From Stentor coeruleus (taxonomy: Eukaryota > Ciliophora > Heterotrichea > Heterotrichida > Stentoridae): DNA of 64,000 nt. Location of the stretch: the NCBI GenBank assembly GCA_001970955.1, contig MPUH01000172.1, positions 1-64,000 on the forward strand, read 5' to 3'. Below the pieces are notes generated by a model. That model saw only the letters and a program-made list of their open reading frames with translations. It had not been told where the DNA came from and made no database searches. The translations under genes and the position numbers were made by a program. Positions 40,255 to 50,102 of this stretch are shown piece by piece; position 1 is the first letter of the stretch, and each line of letters opens with the position of its first letter.

Positions 40255-40475
40255 TTGCTACTATTATTTCTAATAAAAATCCTTGTTGGAGAGCTATTTT
40301 AAATAAAAACTCTGACTGACTATCAACAACAAATCTAAATTAATATCATGATTCATATGAAAATNATTGCTACTATTATTTCTAATAAAAATCCTTGTTG
40401 GAGAGTTTTTAAAATAAAAACTCTGACTGACTATCAACAACAAATCTAAATTAATATCATGATTCATATGAAAAT
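40255..40475. repeat. N-joined assembly duplication (about 110 bp)
   Basis: Copies at 40255-40364 and 40367-40475 flank the N at 40365. They differ by a few bases and a 1-nt indel. Confidence 0.85.
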
Positions 40476-40528
40476 TTCTTATATTTCATGCTGGGTGCGC
40501 TGGTATTTTGAAAATTTTGTTGACTTAG

Positions 40529-40797
40529 TTTAATATTTGAAAGCCTTATTGGCAGCATACATATTTTAATAGATTATTTAATTAATTGATGATTACAATG
40601 TTGATTTGCATCACTTCGATACTCTTCTTTATTTTATAGCTGATATTGAATTGATATTTTTANTTTAATATTTGAAAGCCTTATTGGCAGCATACATATT
40701 TTAATAGATTATTTAATTAATTGATGATTACAGTGTTGATTTGCATCACTTCGATACTCTTCTTTATTTTATAGCTGATATTGAATTGATATTTTTA
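40529..40797. repeat. N-joined assembly duplication (134 bp)
   Basis: Copies at 40529-40662 and 40664-40797 flank the N at 40663. One SNP differs. Confidence 0.85.
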
Positions 40798-41316
40798 TTA
40801 AAACCTACTTGACTATTTTTAGCTAGTCTTTTACATAAAACTCTCCTTGAAATGTATTTTATAAAACTTGAATCTTGAATCTTGATACTTATTATCTTTA
40901 GATTTTAATATTTTAGCATCATATCTCTATATTATTAGTTTTTTTTGTGTGCTTCTAGCATTCAAATCTGCTTTAAAATAAGAAAAATTTCGAGTTATAG
41001 TATAAAATTCAACCCAAAAAATTCTCTCATAGTTTTAATCATGAAAATTCTATAATCTAGACAGACAATTGCTTTTAGAAACGAAGATTTAATTTCTTCA
41101 GTATTTAGATAGGAAAATAAAGTATTATGCATTTATCTAAAATAATTTAAACATACTTATATATAATTTTTAAATGAATAATTAGAGAAAAATGCTTGGA
41201 CTCTTATTAAATATTTTAGATTTGCATACAATTATCTTAAAAATACAACTAACTATAAGGCTTACATAAAATATCATTTAATATAAGCAAAGGCTGAGAT
41301 TAATAATAAATAGCTG

Positions 41317-44300
41317 ATGATTATCATAGTTGTGGCTATCTTTTCTGCAAGTGCTTACAACGTTGGATATATTGGGAATGGTGGAGAGCAATACCAATTT
41401 CTAGAAGAATCATTTTACTTATATTCAAAGCATAGTAAATTTAATCAGTACGACAGTATTCTTGAAATCTCAGATTCATCTCTAAAAGACTTATCACTTA
41501 TTATCGATAATAGCGGCTCAGAGCTATCAGCATTTCAAATCACAGATTTTGCTTACAGAAATAAAATACCCGCTATTATTTTTGCCCCAGGTGATAATTC
41601 TGAGTTTGTTTTTTATTTAGAAAGCAGCTCTGATTGTTCAATATCAACAATAAAAAATGCTCTTGAGTACTTTAACATGACAGAATTAGGGATTATTTGG
41701 AGTTACTCTCAAACAAATAAGAAAATGGTTGACTCACTAAAAGAAATATGGGATAAAAAATTAATATCAGCGAATATAGGAAGTTTAGAATCTACTAAAG
41801 ATATAGCGAAAATGTATGGGAAAATGCTTAAATCTGAAGGGATTCAAGATTTCATATTCCTTGGCGACAGTAAAATATGCCAAACATTAAGTGTAGCTTT
41901 TGAGTCATCTTACTTAGCTAAAGAAGGAAATTCAGCCATTTTTCTTAACGAATGTATTTATCAAGTTAATATAACTGGAACTTTTATTCTATCAAAAACA
42001 AGTGTTACAAATTCTAATAATTCTACTGAGTATAATTTCAATATAATAAAACCTTATTTTTCCATTTTCCAAGAACCTGAGCTTTCAACTTATCAGATCG
42101 CTAGGATGTTTGAAAAATATATTAATCCATGTAGTTTTGATATAGTCAACATACAAAACTATAAAAAAGTTGTTGTTGGTCAAGCCGATAATAAACAATT
42201 TCATATTGTAGATACAGCAATTTACCTTGGGGGAAAAAATGAAAGTACTCGTTATTTGAAGCCACAAATAGTTATGTCTGCTAATACAGGTTTTTTAAAT
42301 CCTCCTGGTTATTCAAATGTCTATCAAAATGCAAAATATCAAGAAGGGACTTATTTTGCTGTAGAAAAAGTTAATAGGGATCGATATTATTTTCCGAAAT
42401 ATGATTTTATTTTATATGATAAAGTCAATTGTGGCGTGAGTGTTTTTGATGCGAATTATTCAAAAAGTTGCTTTTTAAAACATGCTCCATATATGGGATA
42501 TGCTTATATTCCTACTGTAAACTCTATGACTGCTGCTGTTTTAAAACAACTGGCAGCTTTGAAAATCCGAATCCCATTTGTTGGAGGAGTTGGTTCAGCA
42601 AATACTCTTTCGAATAAAACTACTTTTCCAACTTTTACTAGAATAACTTCTTCTTCTGATTATTTTGCGACTGCTTGGTCTAAGCTTATTAGTATATATG
42701 GGTGGTCAAATTTAATGATATTTTATACAAATGATACTTATGGTATATCTATAAATGAAATCTTGAATAAAGAATCTCTTGTTCAAGGCTTCAATATTCT
42801 TAATCAAGAAGATGAAAAAATGATAAACCCTGTATCAAATTCGTCACAACTTCCACCTTATTATGATAGAATGAAACGGGCTATTGATATCGGCTGTAAT
42901 TTAATGTTTCTTGCAATGAGTGATCCTAGTCCTTTTTTTTGGATAGAAGGTTTATATGATATTGGAGTTCGAAGAGGTGACTTAGTTATTATATTTTTTT
43001 CTATATCAGGACTTGACACTTTAAACTCAACAGGTGCAAACTACACAAAAAGATCAGAACTTATGCATGGGTCATTTTTTATATATAATGCTGCTTGGGT
43101 TGGAGAATACGGAGAATCTTTAAAACAAGAATATCTGAAATACAGTGATAAAACATGGGCCAGGAGTTATTTTGTTGATGCAGTTTTTACTATCGCTAAC
43201 AGCATAAGTTTCCTATTAAGCCAAGGAAGGTTTTATGAAAATAGCACAGAATTTATGAGTGCTCAGAGAAATATAAGAATGGAAGGTTGTACAGGGGTTA
43301 TTTCATTTGATCATATGACAAACGACAGAAATTTATATTATTTTAATTTATACAATTTCTATCAAGACAGTGAAGGAGTATGGCATAGTGAGGCAATTGG
43401 GCTTATTTCACCTGTTTCATCTGTATATTACACAGTATTAAAAGATCCAATTTTTGNGTTAAAAGATCCAGTTTTTGCTCAAGGGGAAATACCGAAGGAT
43501 ATGAAAATGAATTATATGGACTGTCCTTTTAGAGAAAGCCAAATACAAGATTCCAAAACTGGAGAAGGTATNATTAAAAGATCCAATTTTTGCTCAAGGG
43601 GAAATACCGAAGGATATGAAAGTGAATTATATGGACTGTCCTTTTAGAGAAAGCCAAATACAAGATTCCAAAACTGGAGAAGGTATTAAAATTGGGGTAT
43701 CTATAGGTTTACTTATCATATCATCAATTATCACATTTTATGTTTCTAGAAAAATAAGATATTCAAAAATTGCANTTAAAATTGGGGTATCTATAGGTTT
43801 ACTTATCATATCATCAATTATCACATTTTATGTTTCTAGAAAAATAAGATATTCAAAAATTGCACCTTTAGTTGTAGTTTGTTATGCTAATTTCCAAGAT
43901 TATTTAACAATAGGTTTTATTTTTATTGAAAGTATTCAACTTATTGCTATTGGTCCAAGTTTTGCTGCTTTTAATACTTTTTTAAATAACATCTCAGAAA
44001 TTTTATCTTTGAATTTATCTAAAGCAACAACATTTAGAAATACAACTTTTTGGGTAATTTTTTATTTGATGTTATTTTTAACATATTCATGGCTTATTGT
44101 GTTAATATTTTCAGCTATCAGATTCTGTGGTTATAGTGGAACATATCGTAAAAAACTGGAAAGTTTAAAAACTTTTTCTGTGCCAATATTATCTAATTAT
44201 TTATTTATTCCTGTAACTGTTTGTGTTTTGAGCATACTTGCTTGTGATAAAGCTATTGGAGCTCATTTGAATGATTCTTATTTGAATTATGATTGTAATG

Positions 44301-44869
44301 TTATGTGTTGGGAAAAAAAGCATTTAGGGTTTGTTATACCTGCATGTTTATTAATAATATCATATATTCCTATGGCAATTCTTTATAGAACATTATGGCA
44401 AGAGGATAATACTGAACTTAATATTAGAGCGAATTCTAATTTTCTTGTTATTAAAAATATTGCTTTTGTTAGTATTATAGTTATAGGGAAAATTATTAAA
44501 GACTCTTATCCATTACCTTATTCAATTGTATTTGGAAGCATAATGATATGTTTACTTGGATATATTTTCTACATAAAACTTCCGTTTAATTATGATAGGG
44601 CAAACCATATATTAAAAATAATGTTTGTGTGTGTTGTGTGGAATACACTGATTTGTATTTTAAGCAATTCAATTCCTGGAATCTTATATCCTTGGCTTAT
44701 TTTACAACTTGCTGGCTGGGTATTTATTATTTCTATAGGATTATTTTTAATGTCTAAGCTCCCTACTAATTTGCTTGTAACTCCAAAAGGTAGAAATGTA
44801 GTTGATCTCTTTAAATTTGCATTTGGAAAAGCTGCTTATAGGCAGAGCACATACAAGATTATTGAATAG
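41317..44869 (+). CDS. Venus-flytrap receptor with about nine membrane spans
   Basis: About 1108 residues after removing three duplicated blocks (total offset 226 nt, which restores one frame). A signal peptide (MIIIVVAIFSASA) is followed by roughly 720 extracellular residues resembling periplasmic-binding/ANF-receptor ligand domains (KLISIYGWSNLMIFYTNDTYG, MKRAIDIGCNLMFLAMSDP, SYFVDAVFTIANSISFLL), with many N-glycosylation sites. About nine hydrophobic helices follow (IGVSIGLLIISSIITFYV through LAGWVFIISIGLFLMSKL). The membrane part does not match a class C GPCR clearly, having too many spans and a Cys/Trp-rich loop (YNCDVM-like NYDCNVMCWEKKH). It is likely a chemosensory or adhesion receptor specific to ciliates; the ligand is unknown. 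Confidence 0.8.
43438..43864. repeat. Three nested N-joined assembly duplications
   Basis: The Ns at 43457, 43572 and 43775 are flanked by copies 43438-43456/43459-43477, 43459-43571/43574-43686 and 43686-43774/43776-43864. The second pair has SNPs, one of which changes Met to Val in the protein. Confidence 0.85.
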
Positions 44870-45335
44870 TCATTAAGTTATTTATAAAGTCTTCTATCTT
44901 TGAAATTTTAATATTTATTAAGATTGAAATAATAACTACTTTAGAAATTACACTTTTGACAAACAAAATATCACAAATCTATATCCTCTAATTTCCTTAA
45001 TCTAACTATTTTATATTGAATATATTATAACAAAACACAGAAACAGTAATAATTAAAATTTTGCAATCCATAATCTAAACATATAAAACTGATTTATACA
45101 TAAACTCTCCTTAAATCTAATAAATCTTATAATACATCAAAACTTAATTTTATCAAATCATCCTAATATCCAGTTTTCCCCTCAACATCCAAAATAACTA
45201 CCTTACCATCAGCCCAACTCCTAATCTAACACATAAAATTTAATTCTCAAATAAAATAAAAATCCCTCAGCCTACCATAACTTATCACCCTAGCATCCAA
45301 TTTAAACATAGTATTCTCACAATATATATGAAAAT
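44870..45335. other. Spacer, no gene seen
   Basis: After about 70 nt of 3' flank the plus strand becomes C-rich and G-poor up to the next plus-strand start. No RNA or ORF recognised. Confidence 0.6.
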
Positions 45336-45872
45336 ATGCGACTAGCCGAATACTACCCAGCAAAATTCCGTTTTTACTCCCCTGGGCGAAGTCAGGCTTG
45401 GAAAAAATTCTCTTCAGTAAAAACCCAGACTAAAAACTTTGTCCACACTCAAAAAGTCCGTGGTATTTCAACAGCAAATGTAAACATCATAAACTCACAA
45501 TTGGTAAAAGAAGTGCCTAATTCTGGAAAACCTTATAAAACTAATCAAAAACCATATACTCATATAAAATATCCTCCTTCAACATCAAATAGCCCAATAC
45601 GTTCAGTTTCTCCAGTTAAAATTGCATCAAAAGGTCATGATTATTTTCAACCTATTCGTGAAATTCCTAAAAAGTATTCTCTTTCTAGCTGCCTTGGAGC
45701 TTTTGATATTAAAGGACAGCAAATGCCTTTAAAAACTGTAAATAATCCTATGTCGGTACCAAGACAAGAAGCTGAGAATATTAAAAAACAAAATGCTAAT
45801 AAAAAATCTCAAGAGATTTACTTTAGACTTCCTGCTGTTTGTACACCCACACCTTGGACTTATGATTTTTAA
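45336..45872 (+). CDS. Basic protein of unknown function
   Basis: 178 residues, basic, rich in Pro, Ser, Thr and Asn, likely disordered (RSQAWKKFSSVKTQTKNF, SNSPIRSVSPVKIASKGHD). It ends with a more ordered-looking tail (EIYFRLPAVCTPTPWTYDF). No domain, signal or membrane span. The start at 45336 follows a C-rich 5' flank. Function unknown. Confidence 0.6.
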   Translation: MRLAEYYPAKFRFYSPGRSQAWKKFSSVKTQTKNFVHTQKVRGISTANVNIINSQLVKEVPNSGKPYKTNQKPYTHIKYPPSTSNSPIRSVSPVKIASKGHDYFQPIREIPKKYSLSSCLGAFDIKGQQMPLKTVNNPMSVPRQEAENIKKQNANKKSQEIYFRLPAVCTPTPWTYDF

Positions 45873-46457
45873 AGGTTTTATTTATAGTATTAAATAATTT
45901 ATATCAGTTTTTGATTTGAAATTATTAGAAAGATTTTTTTTGTGGGATTTACTTTGGATTTTATTAAGGTTTGAATGTGAAAAAATTGTTTGTTTGGGGA
46001 TGAGAAATATGATGAAGAATTTTTTTGGTTTATGGAATTTAGATTGGATTGGTTTTTGGAATGATTGATGGGAAAATTGCTTTGAGGGCTTTTAGGATTT
46101 GGTTAAGAGTTCTTGATTTTCTAGATACTTTTAAGATGTTGCTGGTCTTTTATATTTGGTTGAATAAGATTTTAAAGGCTTTAATAATACTGTGTAGAGA
46201 TAGTTCGTTATTTTGATTTAATAATTTTTAGAAGAAATTAACTAGAATAATATGAGAGAGTTTCATTTAAATTACATTTTTATAGTGCTAGTTAACTTAA
46301 GTATTTTATTTTGCTTTTGTAAAATCCTACAAATTCTAAAAAATCATCTACTAAATATTACTAAATCCATACAAAAATCCAGTTTCATTTAAAATCCCAC
46401 TTCCAAAAAAAAAAATTCACATCTTTAGCCAATAAAATAAATATTTCTTATAAATCA
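45873..46457. other. Convergent spacer, no gene seen
   Basis: G/T-rich on the plus strand to about 46290, then C-rich to the stop of the minus-strand kinase-like gene. This is the two-phase pattern expected for converging transcripts. Confidence 0.6.
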
Positions 46458-47666
46458 CTAAAAGTATAAAGGAGAATCATCAATCTTGTACATCCTATAC
46501 ACCCATTCAAACGAAGATAGATTAGCTTCCACAACTTTCTGTATGCTATACTTCACATCAATAATAAAATCCGGCCTTATTGCAGCTATTCCATTCGCCC
46601 ACACATCCATCCAATCAGAATCAATTTTAAATTTCACATCTCTATAAATATGTTCAATTTCCTCTATCTCCATTCCAGCAATTTCTCTAAAAGTTCCCAT
46701 AACCCCTTTTAACACCTGAAAAAGTTGTTGGTTATTTAATTCAACACGACAATGTTTATAGAAAAACTCCATAGCAACTTCCATTGTTGGCAAAGTCATC
46801 CCCGCTAAAGTTCTTTGTTGTAAAGCTTCCTCAAGGTCTCTAACTGTACCTCTTACAAATCTTTCAACTCTTTCCATGTACTGATTATAAACTTTTTCAC
46901 TATTTTCATCCATCTTATTCAGACAGTAGCATTCTGAATCTAAAGCATAAATATGTGTCATTTTCACAGGGTATTCTGCATCTAACAATAGTTCTGAAGT
47001 GATATTTACCCCATCAACTGCAATGATAAAATTATTAGCATTTCCTTCAGTGTTCCACAAAACAGGCACTCTTGATGAGTTGTTTAATAAAATATCAACA
47101 GCGATAATCTCACCAATTTCTCTTAAACGTCTATACCCAAACTCATCATCTACACCAAAACAAGCTTCAGCTCTATTTTTACCCATTTGCAATAAACCTA
47201 TACTAGGAATATAGTCTTGCACTAAAAAAAAAGGCCTATCAAGTTCTTTGTAAATACAGTTTTCTAAGTATTTATCAAAAATCGACACTTTTTCTAATGC
47301 TCTTATAACTTTTTTGAACTCAGGCAATGTATGCTGGATAACTTTCATTTTATGTACATGAACATTCATTATTGTATGAATAAGACTTGTAAAAAGTTCT
47401 TGAACTGTATTACTAATTCCTTTGATTACACAAGCTTGGTTTTGAGGGAAACCACAAAGAAAGACTGAAGATGATCCCCACTGTGCATATTCAACACCTT
47501 TAAGTTCTGACCATACTATATTTTCTATATCAATAGGCATTGATGTATAAGGAAACACAAAATCCACAGTTGTCCTGTCAAATCCTTTTTTATATTTTTC
47601 CAACTGTTCTCTTGTTCTTTTGTTTATATAAGTATCTTTAGTAAAATTCCCATAATTCACTGACAT
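46458..47666 (-). CDS. Actin-fragmin kinase catalytic-domain protein
   Basis: 402 residues, almost entirely one domain that matches the actin-fragmin kinase catalytic family first described in Physarum, where it phosphorylates actin in complex with fragmin. Visible parts are IVWSELKGVEYAQWGSSSVF (nucleotide loop), CVIKGISNTVQELFTSLI (Lys and helix C), RPFFLVQDYIPSIGL (hinge), and RLREIGEIIAVDILLNNSSR with GNANNFIIAVDG (catalytic Asp, Asn and metal-binding Asp). No Kelch repeats follow, unlike the Physarum enzyme. The actin substrate is inferred from the family. Confidence 0.82.
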   Translation of the reverse strand: MSVNYGNFTKDTYINKRTREQLEKYKKGFDRTTVDFVFPYTSMPIDIENIVWSELKGVEYAQWGSSSVFLCGFPQNQACVIKGISNTVQELFTSLIHTIMNVHVHKMKVIQHTLPEFKKVIRALEKVSIFDKYLENCIYKELDRPFFLVQDYIPSIGLLQMGKNRAEACFGVDDEFGYRRLREIGEIIAVDILLNNSSRVPVLWNTEGNANNFIIAVDGVNITSELLLDAEYPVKMTHIYALDSECYCLNKMDENSEKVYNQYMERVERFVRGTVRDLEEALQQRTLAGMTLPTMEVAMEFFYKHCRVELNNQQLFQVLKGVMGTFREIAGMEIEEIEHIYRDVKFKIDSDWMDVWANGIAAIRPDFIIDVKYSIQKVVEANLSSFEWVYRMYKIDDSPLYF

Positions 47667-47832
47667 GTTTTTGGATTATATTAAATATGTTTAAGATTAT
47701 TTTTACAGGAGGCATACCTATACAAAGCAATATTTGGAGAAATTCTAAAAGAATGAAACAAGCTGCAAAGCTTAATGCTAAGCCTTTTATTGAATATACT
47801 GAAATTTTACTTTTAAATGCTAGTAAATCCAA
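47638..47832 (-). CDS. Candidate 64-residue membrane protein
   Basis: A short frame (MDLLAFKSKISVYSIKGLA…) with two hydrophobic segments (GLALSFAACFILLEFLQILL; VKIILNIFNII). It overlaps the first 29 nt of the kinase-like gene in another frame. It could be a small membrane protein, an upstream ORF in that gene's leader, or chance in AT-rich DNA. No family recognised. Confidence 0.25.
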   Translation of the reverse strand: MDLLAFKSKISVYSIKGLALSFAACFILLEFLQILLCIGMPPVKIILNIFNIIQKHVSELWEFY

Positions 47833-48037
47833 GACTAAAAAGTAATTGGAAGGTTGTTATAATAGAATTATTATAAAGATTTTTTTAATTTACATAAGAA
47901 ACATAAGATGAATGTAAGGGAAATATTTAGGATTTTTATAGGTTTGATAAAGATTAGGATTTTTGCTTTTTGAAGGTCTAACCAGGAAAAATGGTTGGTC
48001 CATATTTTTAAAACTATTTTGCCTCTAATTATTGATG
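47833..48037. other. Short spacer
   Basis: G/T-rich on the plus strand near 47930-47980, with two TTAGGATTT-type motifs. If the candidate small membrane gene is not real, this spacer extends to 47667. Confidence 0.45.
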
Positions 48038-48880
48038 CTAGTTAATTAATAGTTTCTTTAGGTTTTTGGTATCACCTTTATACATGTTAAAGTATTTGTT
48101 TCTATCCTCTATGATTTCTTCTAAAAGATAAGATTTTATAAATCCTGATCTTTTATGTGTGGATAATGGGCTTATTTTTTCAAGGTGATAATTTTTATCG
48201 CTTTTGATTCTTGGTAAACTGAAAATCTTCCCTTTGCTTTGTTTAAAACTCTTAATTTTAGCATCAAAGTCTTTGCTTAGATTCGATTTTTTCAAATGGA
48301 CTTTTAATGTTTCTTTCATCCAGTAATGATATTTTGGCTTTTTTCCAATACAATGAGACTTATTGTGTAGGTTTAAAAGCAGTAAGACTTCGTTTTCTTT
48401 TAGTTGGTGTTTAAGGGAATTTGCTATTGCAATATACTCAGTAACTGATTTACTGTTAGTCGCAGAGTCCAAAACATCGAAAACCGAGTCGTGGAAATCA
48501 CAGAAATACATGCAAACTCCACCTTTAAAGTCGAGTTCTATATCGTTGTTTACAAAAGCATCTAAAGCATACTCTCCTAGTTGGAATTTATACAAAGACT
48601 TGTATAAAAATTTTAGAATTTGAGTAAAAACAGCTCGGGATATCCCAGATAAGTGGAAAGGGTTGATAATATGCCAGATTTTATAGATTTTTTCTAAGAG
48701 TTTTGGGTTTATTTTGATTAGTCCTCTTTGGTTTAAGTCTTTTGTGGTATATTGTTCTTGGTTTATGATGATAATTTTTACGTCTGTGTCATTGCCCCGG
48801 TATTTCCACTTGTTTTGCTTTTTTCTTATGGTTGAATATGGTCTTGATAATATTTGGATTTCTTGATCGAACTTTTCCAT
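48038..48880 (-). CDS. Protein of unknown function
   Basis: 280 residues, basic. The middle (YKIWHIINPFHLSGISRAVF … GVCMYFCDFHDSVFDVLDSA) is helical, with a pattern reminiscent of degenerate EF-hand proteins of cilia and flagella, but no calcium loop is intact. The C-terminal third is Lys-rich and looks disordered. No signal peptide or membrane span. The frame is clean and flanked by the expected skew pattern, so I regard it as a real gene. Confidence 0.7.
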   Translation of the reverse strand: MEKFDQEIQILSRPYSTIRKKQNKWKYRGNDTDVKIIIINQEQYTTKDLNQRGLIKINPKLLEKIYKIWHIINPFHLSGISRAVFTQILKFLYKSLYKFQLGEYALDAFVNNDIELDFKGGVCMYFCDFHDSVFDVLDSATNSKSVTEYIAIANSLKHQLKENEVLLLLNLHNKSHCIGKKPKYHYWMKETLKVHLKKSNLSKDFDAKIKSFKQSKGKIFSLPRIKSDKNYHLEKISPLSTHKRSGFIKSYLLEEIIEDRNKYFNMYKGDTKNLKKLLIN

Positions 48881-49339
48881 GTGAGTAGTATTATTATCTT
48901 CTATTTTATAAATTAGTTGTTCAAAGATTGTAGAAAACTAAGATGTATGAAAGGATAATTTTTAGATTTTCAGCGAAAGGGTTGAAGTATTATATTGGGA
49001 GTTAAAAGTTTTTGAAAGGATTTGGGATTATTTTTTTGTTTTGAATTTTAGGTTTTAATGTATTGTTGCTGATTATTACTGTTATGGAAGAGATTTATTT
49101 TAAGAAATTTTTAGGTTTTTTAATTTGTCGCCTTCATAACTTTATATTTATGTCAATTTGATATTTTATTGTAGATATATTTGATAATATTCCCACTCTT
49201 AATTTGATTATAGTAAATGCTAAACCTTCTATTTAAATATCATTTCTCAATCATCATAATTTCTCGGAAGTTAATTCACTTAATTGAATCTCCATATTAA
49301 TCTCTAAACTTCCTACATGCAGTTAATTAAACATTTAAT
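48881..49339. other. Spacer, no gene seen
   Basis: G/T-rich to about 49130, C-rich from about 49180 to 49339. AAAGGAT motifs occur at about 48951 and 49016. Nothing else recognised. Confidence 0.6.
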
Positions 49340-49852
49340 TTATGTAAAAAACTGATTCCTACTACTCACAGCCGGGAGTATTTTTTTCTTAGATATAACC
49401 AAAGCTCCATCAGGAGGGTTTTCACTTATTTTTTTCCTATGAGTTATTTTGCTTTTGTATTTTTTAACATAATGAACTTGTTCATAGATGACTTTACGAT
49501 TCTCAGGAGGTTCAGGAGAAGTTTTGACATTAGGCAATTTCTCATGGGCTTTATGGTAAAGATTTCTGAAGTCAAAGTCTTTAAGTTTTTTTTGCTTTCG
49601 TTCACGGGTACGTGTTGGCATGCGGAATGGGTCAGAATTTACTTCTTTTGAAGGGGAAAAGTTGCTGTTTATGGGGAATTGGTTTTGGATTAGTTTGAAG
49701 AGGATTATTTCTTTTTTTTGATCTTGGAATGATTTGTGGAAAATCCGGTTGGGCTTAGTTATTGTCCTATTTTCAATGTTTACATCAAGTGAAAGCATTT
49801 TTGTATGAGGACTGACCATTATCATTGATCTTGCTTTTGTATGAGTTTTCAT
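49340..49852 (-). CDS. Basic protein of unknown function
   Basis: 170 residues, strongly basic and probably disordered (TRERKQKKLKDFDFRNLYHK, KKYKSKITHRKKISENPPDG, VISKKKILPAVSSR). It has no domain and no signal peptide. Similar small basic orphans recur through this window. It may bind nucleic acid or microtubules, but this is inference from charge only. Confidence 0.6.
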   Translation of the reverse strand: MKTHTKARSMIMVSPHTKMLSLDVNIENRTITKPNRIFHKSFQDQKKEIILFKLIQNQFPINSNFSPSKEVNSDPFRMPTRTRERKQKKLKDFDFRNLYHKAHEKLPNVKTSPEPPENRKVIYEQVHYVKKYKSKITHRKKISENPPDGALVISKKKILPAVSSRNQFFT

Positions 49853-50102
49853 TAAATAATTTTATATTGAATTAGATAGAGTGATAATATAAGAGTATGA
49901 TTTATAAAGGTTTTTAATATTTATTTAAGATTTTTGAGCTGTTTTATTTTTAGTTGATTTTTAAGGTATATACAGTTAATGTTTATTTTTATGATAAAGT
50001 GAAAATTATTGAAATATTTCCTAACTAAAACCCTGACTCAATTCTTTCATTTCAACCCTCAAAACCTCCCCTTTTAACCCAATTTCCAAAATTCTATTAA
50101 GC

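Larger units (their letters stand above)
39627..41316. other. Longest spacer, no gene recognised
   Basis: 1690 nt (about 1440 after merging copies) with two N-joined duplications. G/T-rich just after the WD40 stop and AT-rich elsewhere. A less AT-rich patch at about 40030-40140 contains a small hairpin (TCAAGCTGGCCTTGA, 40103-40117) followed by A-rich sequence. It may hold an unrecognised RNA, but nothing matches a family I know. Confidence 0.5.
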
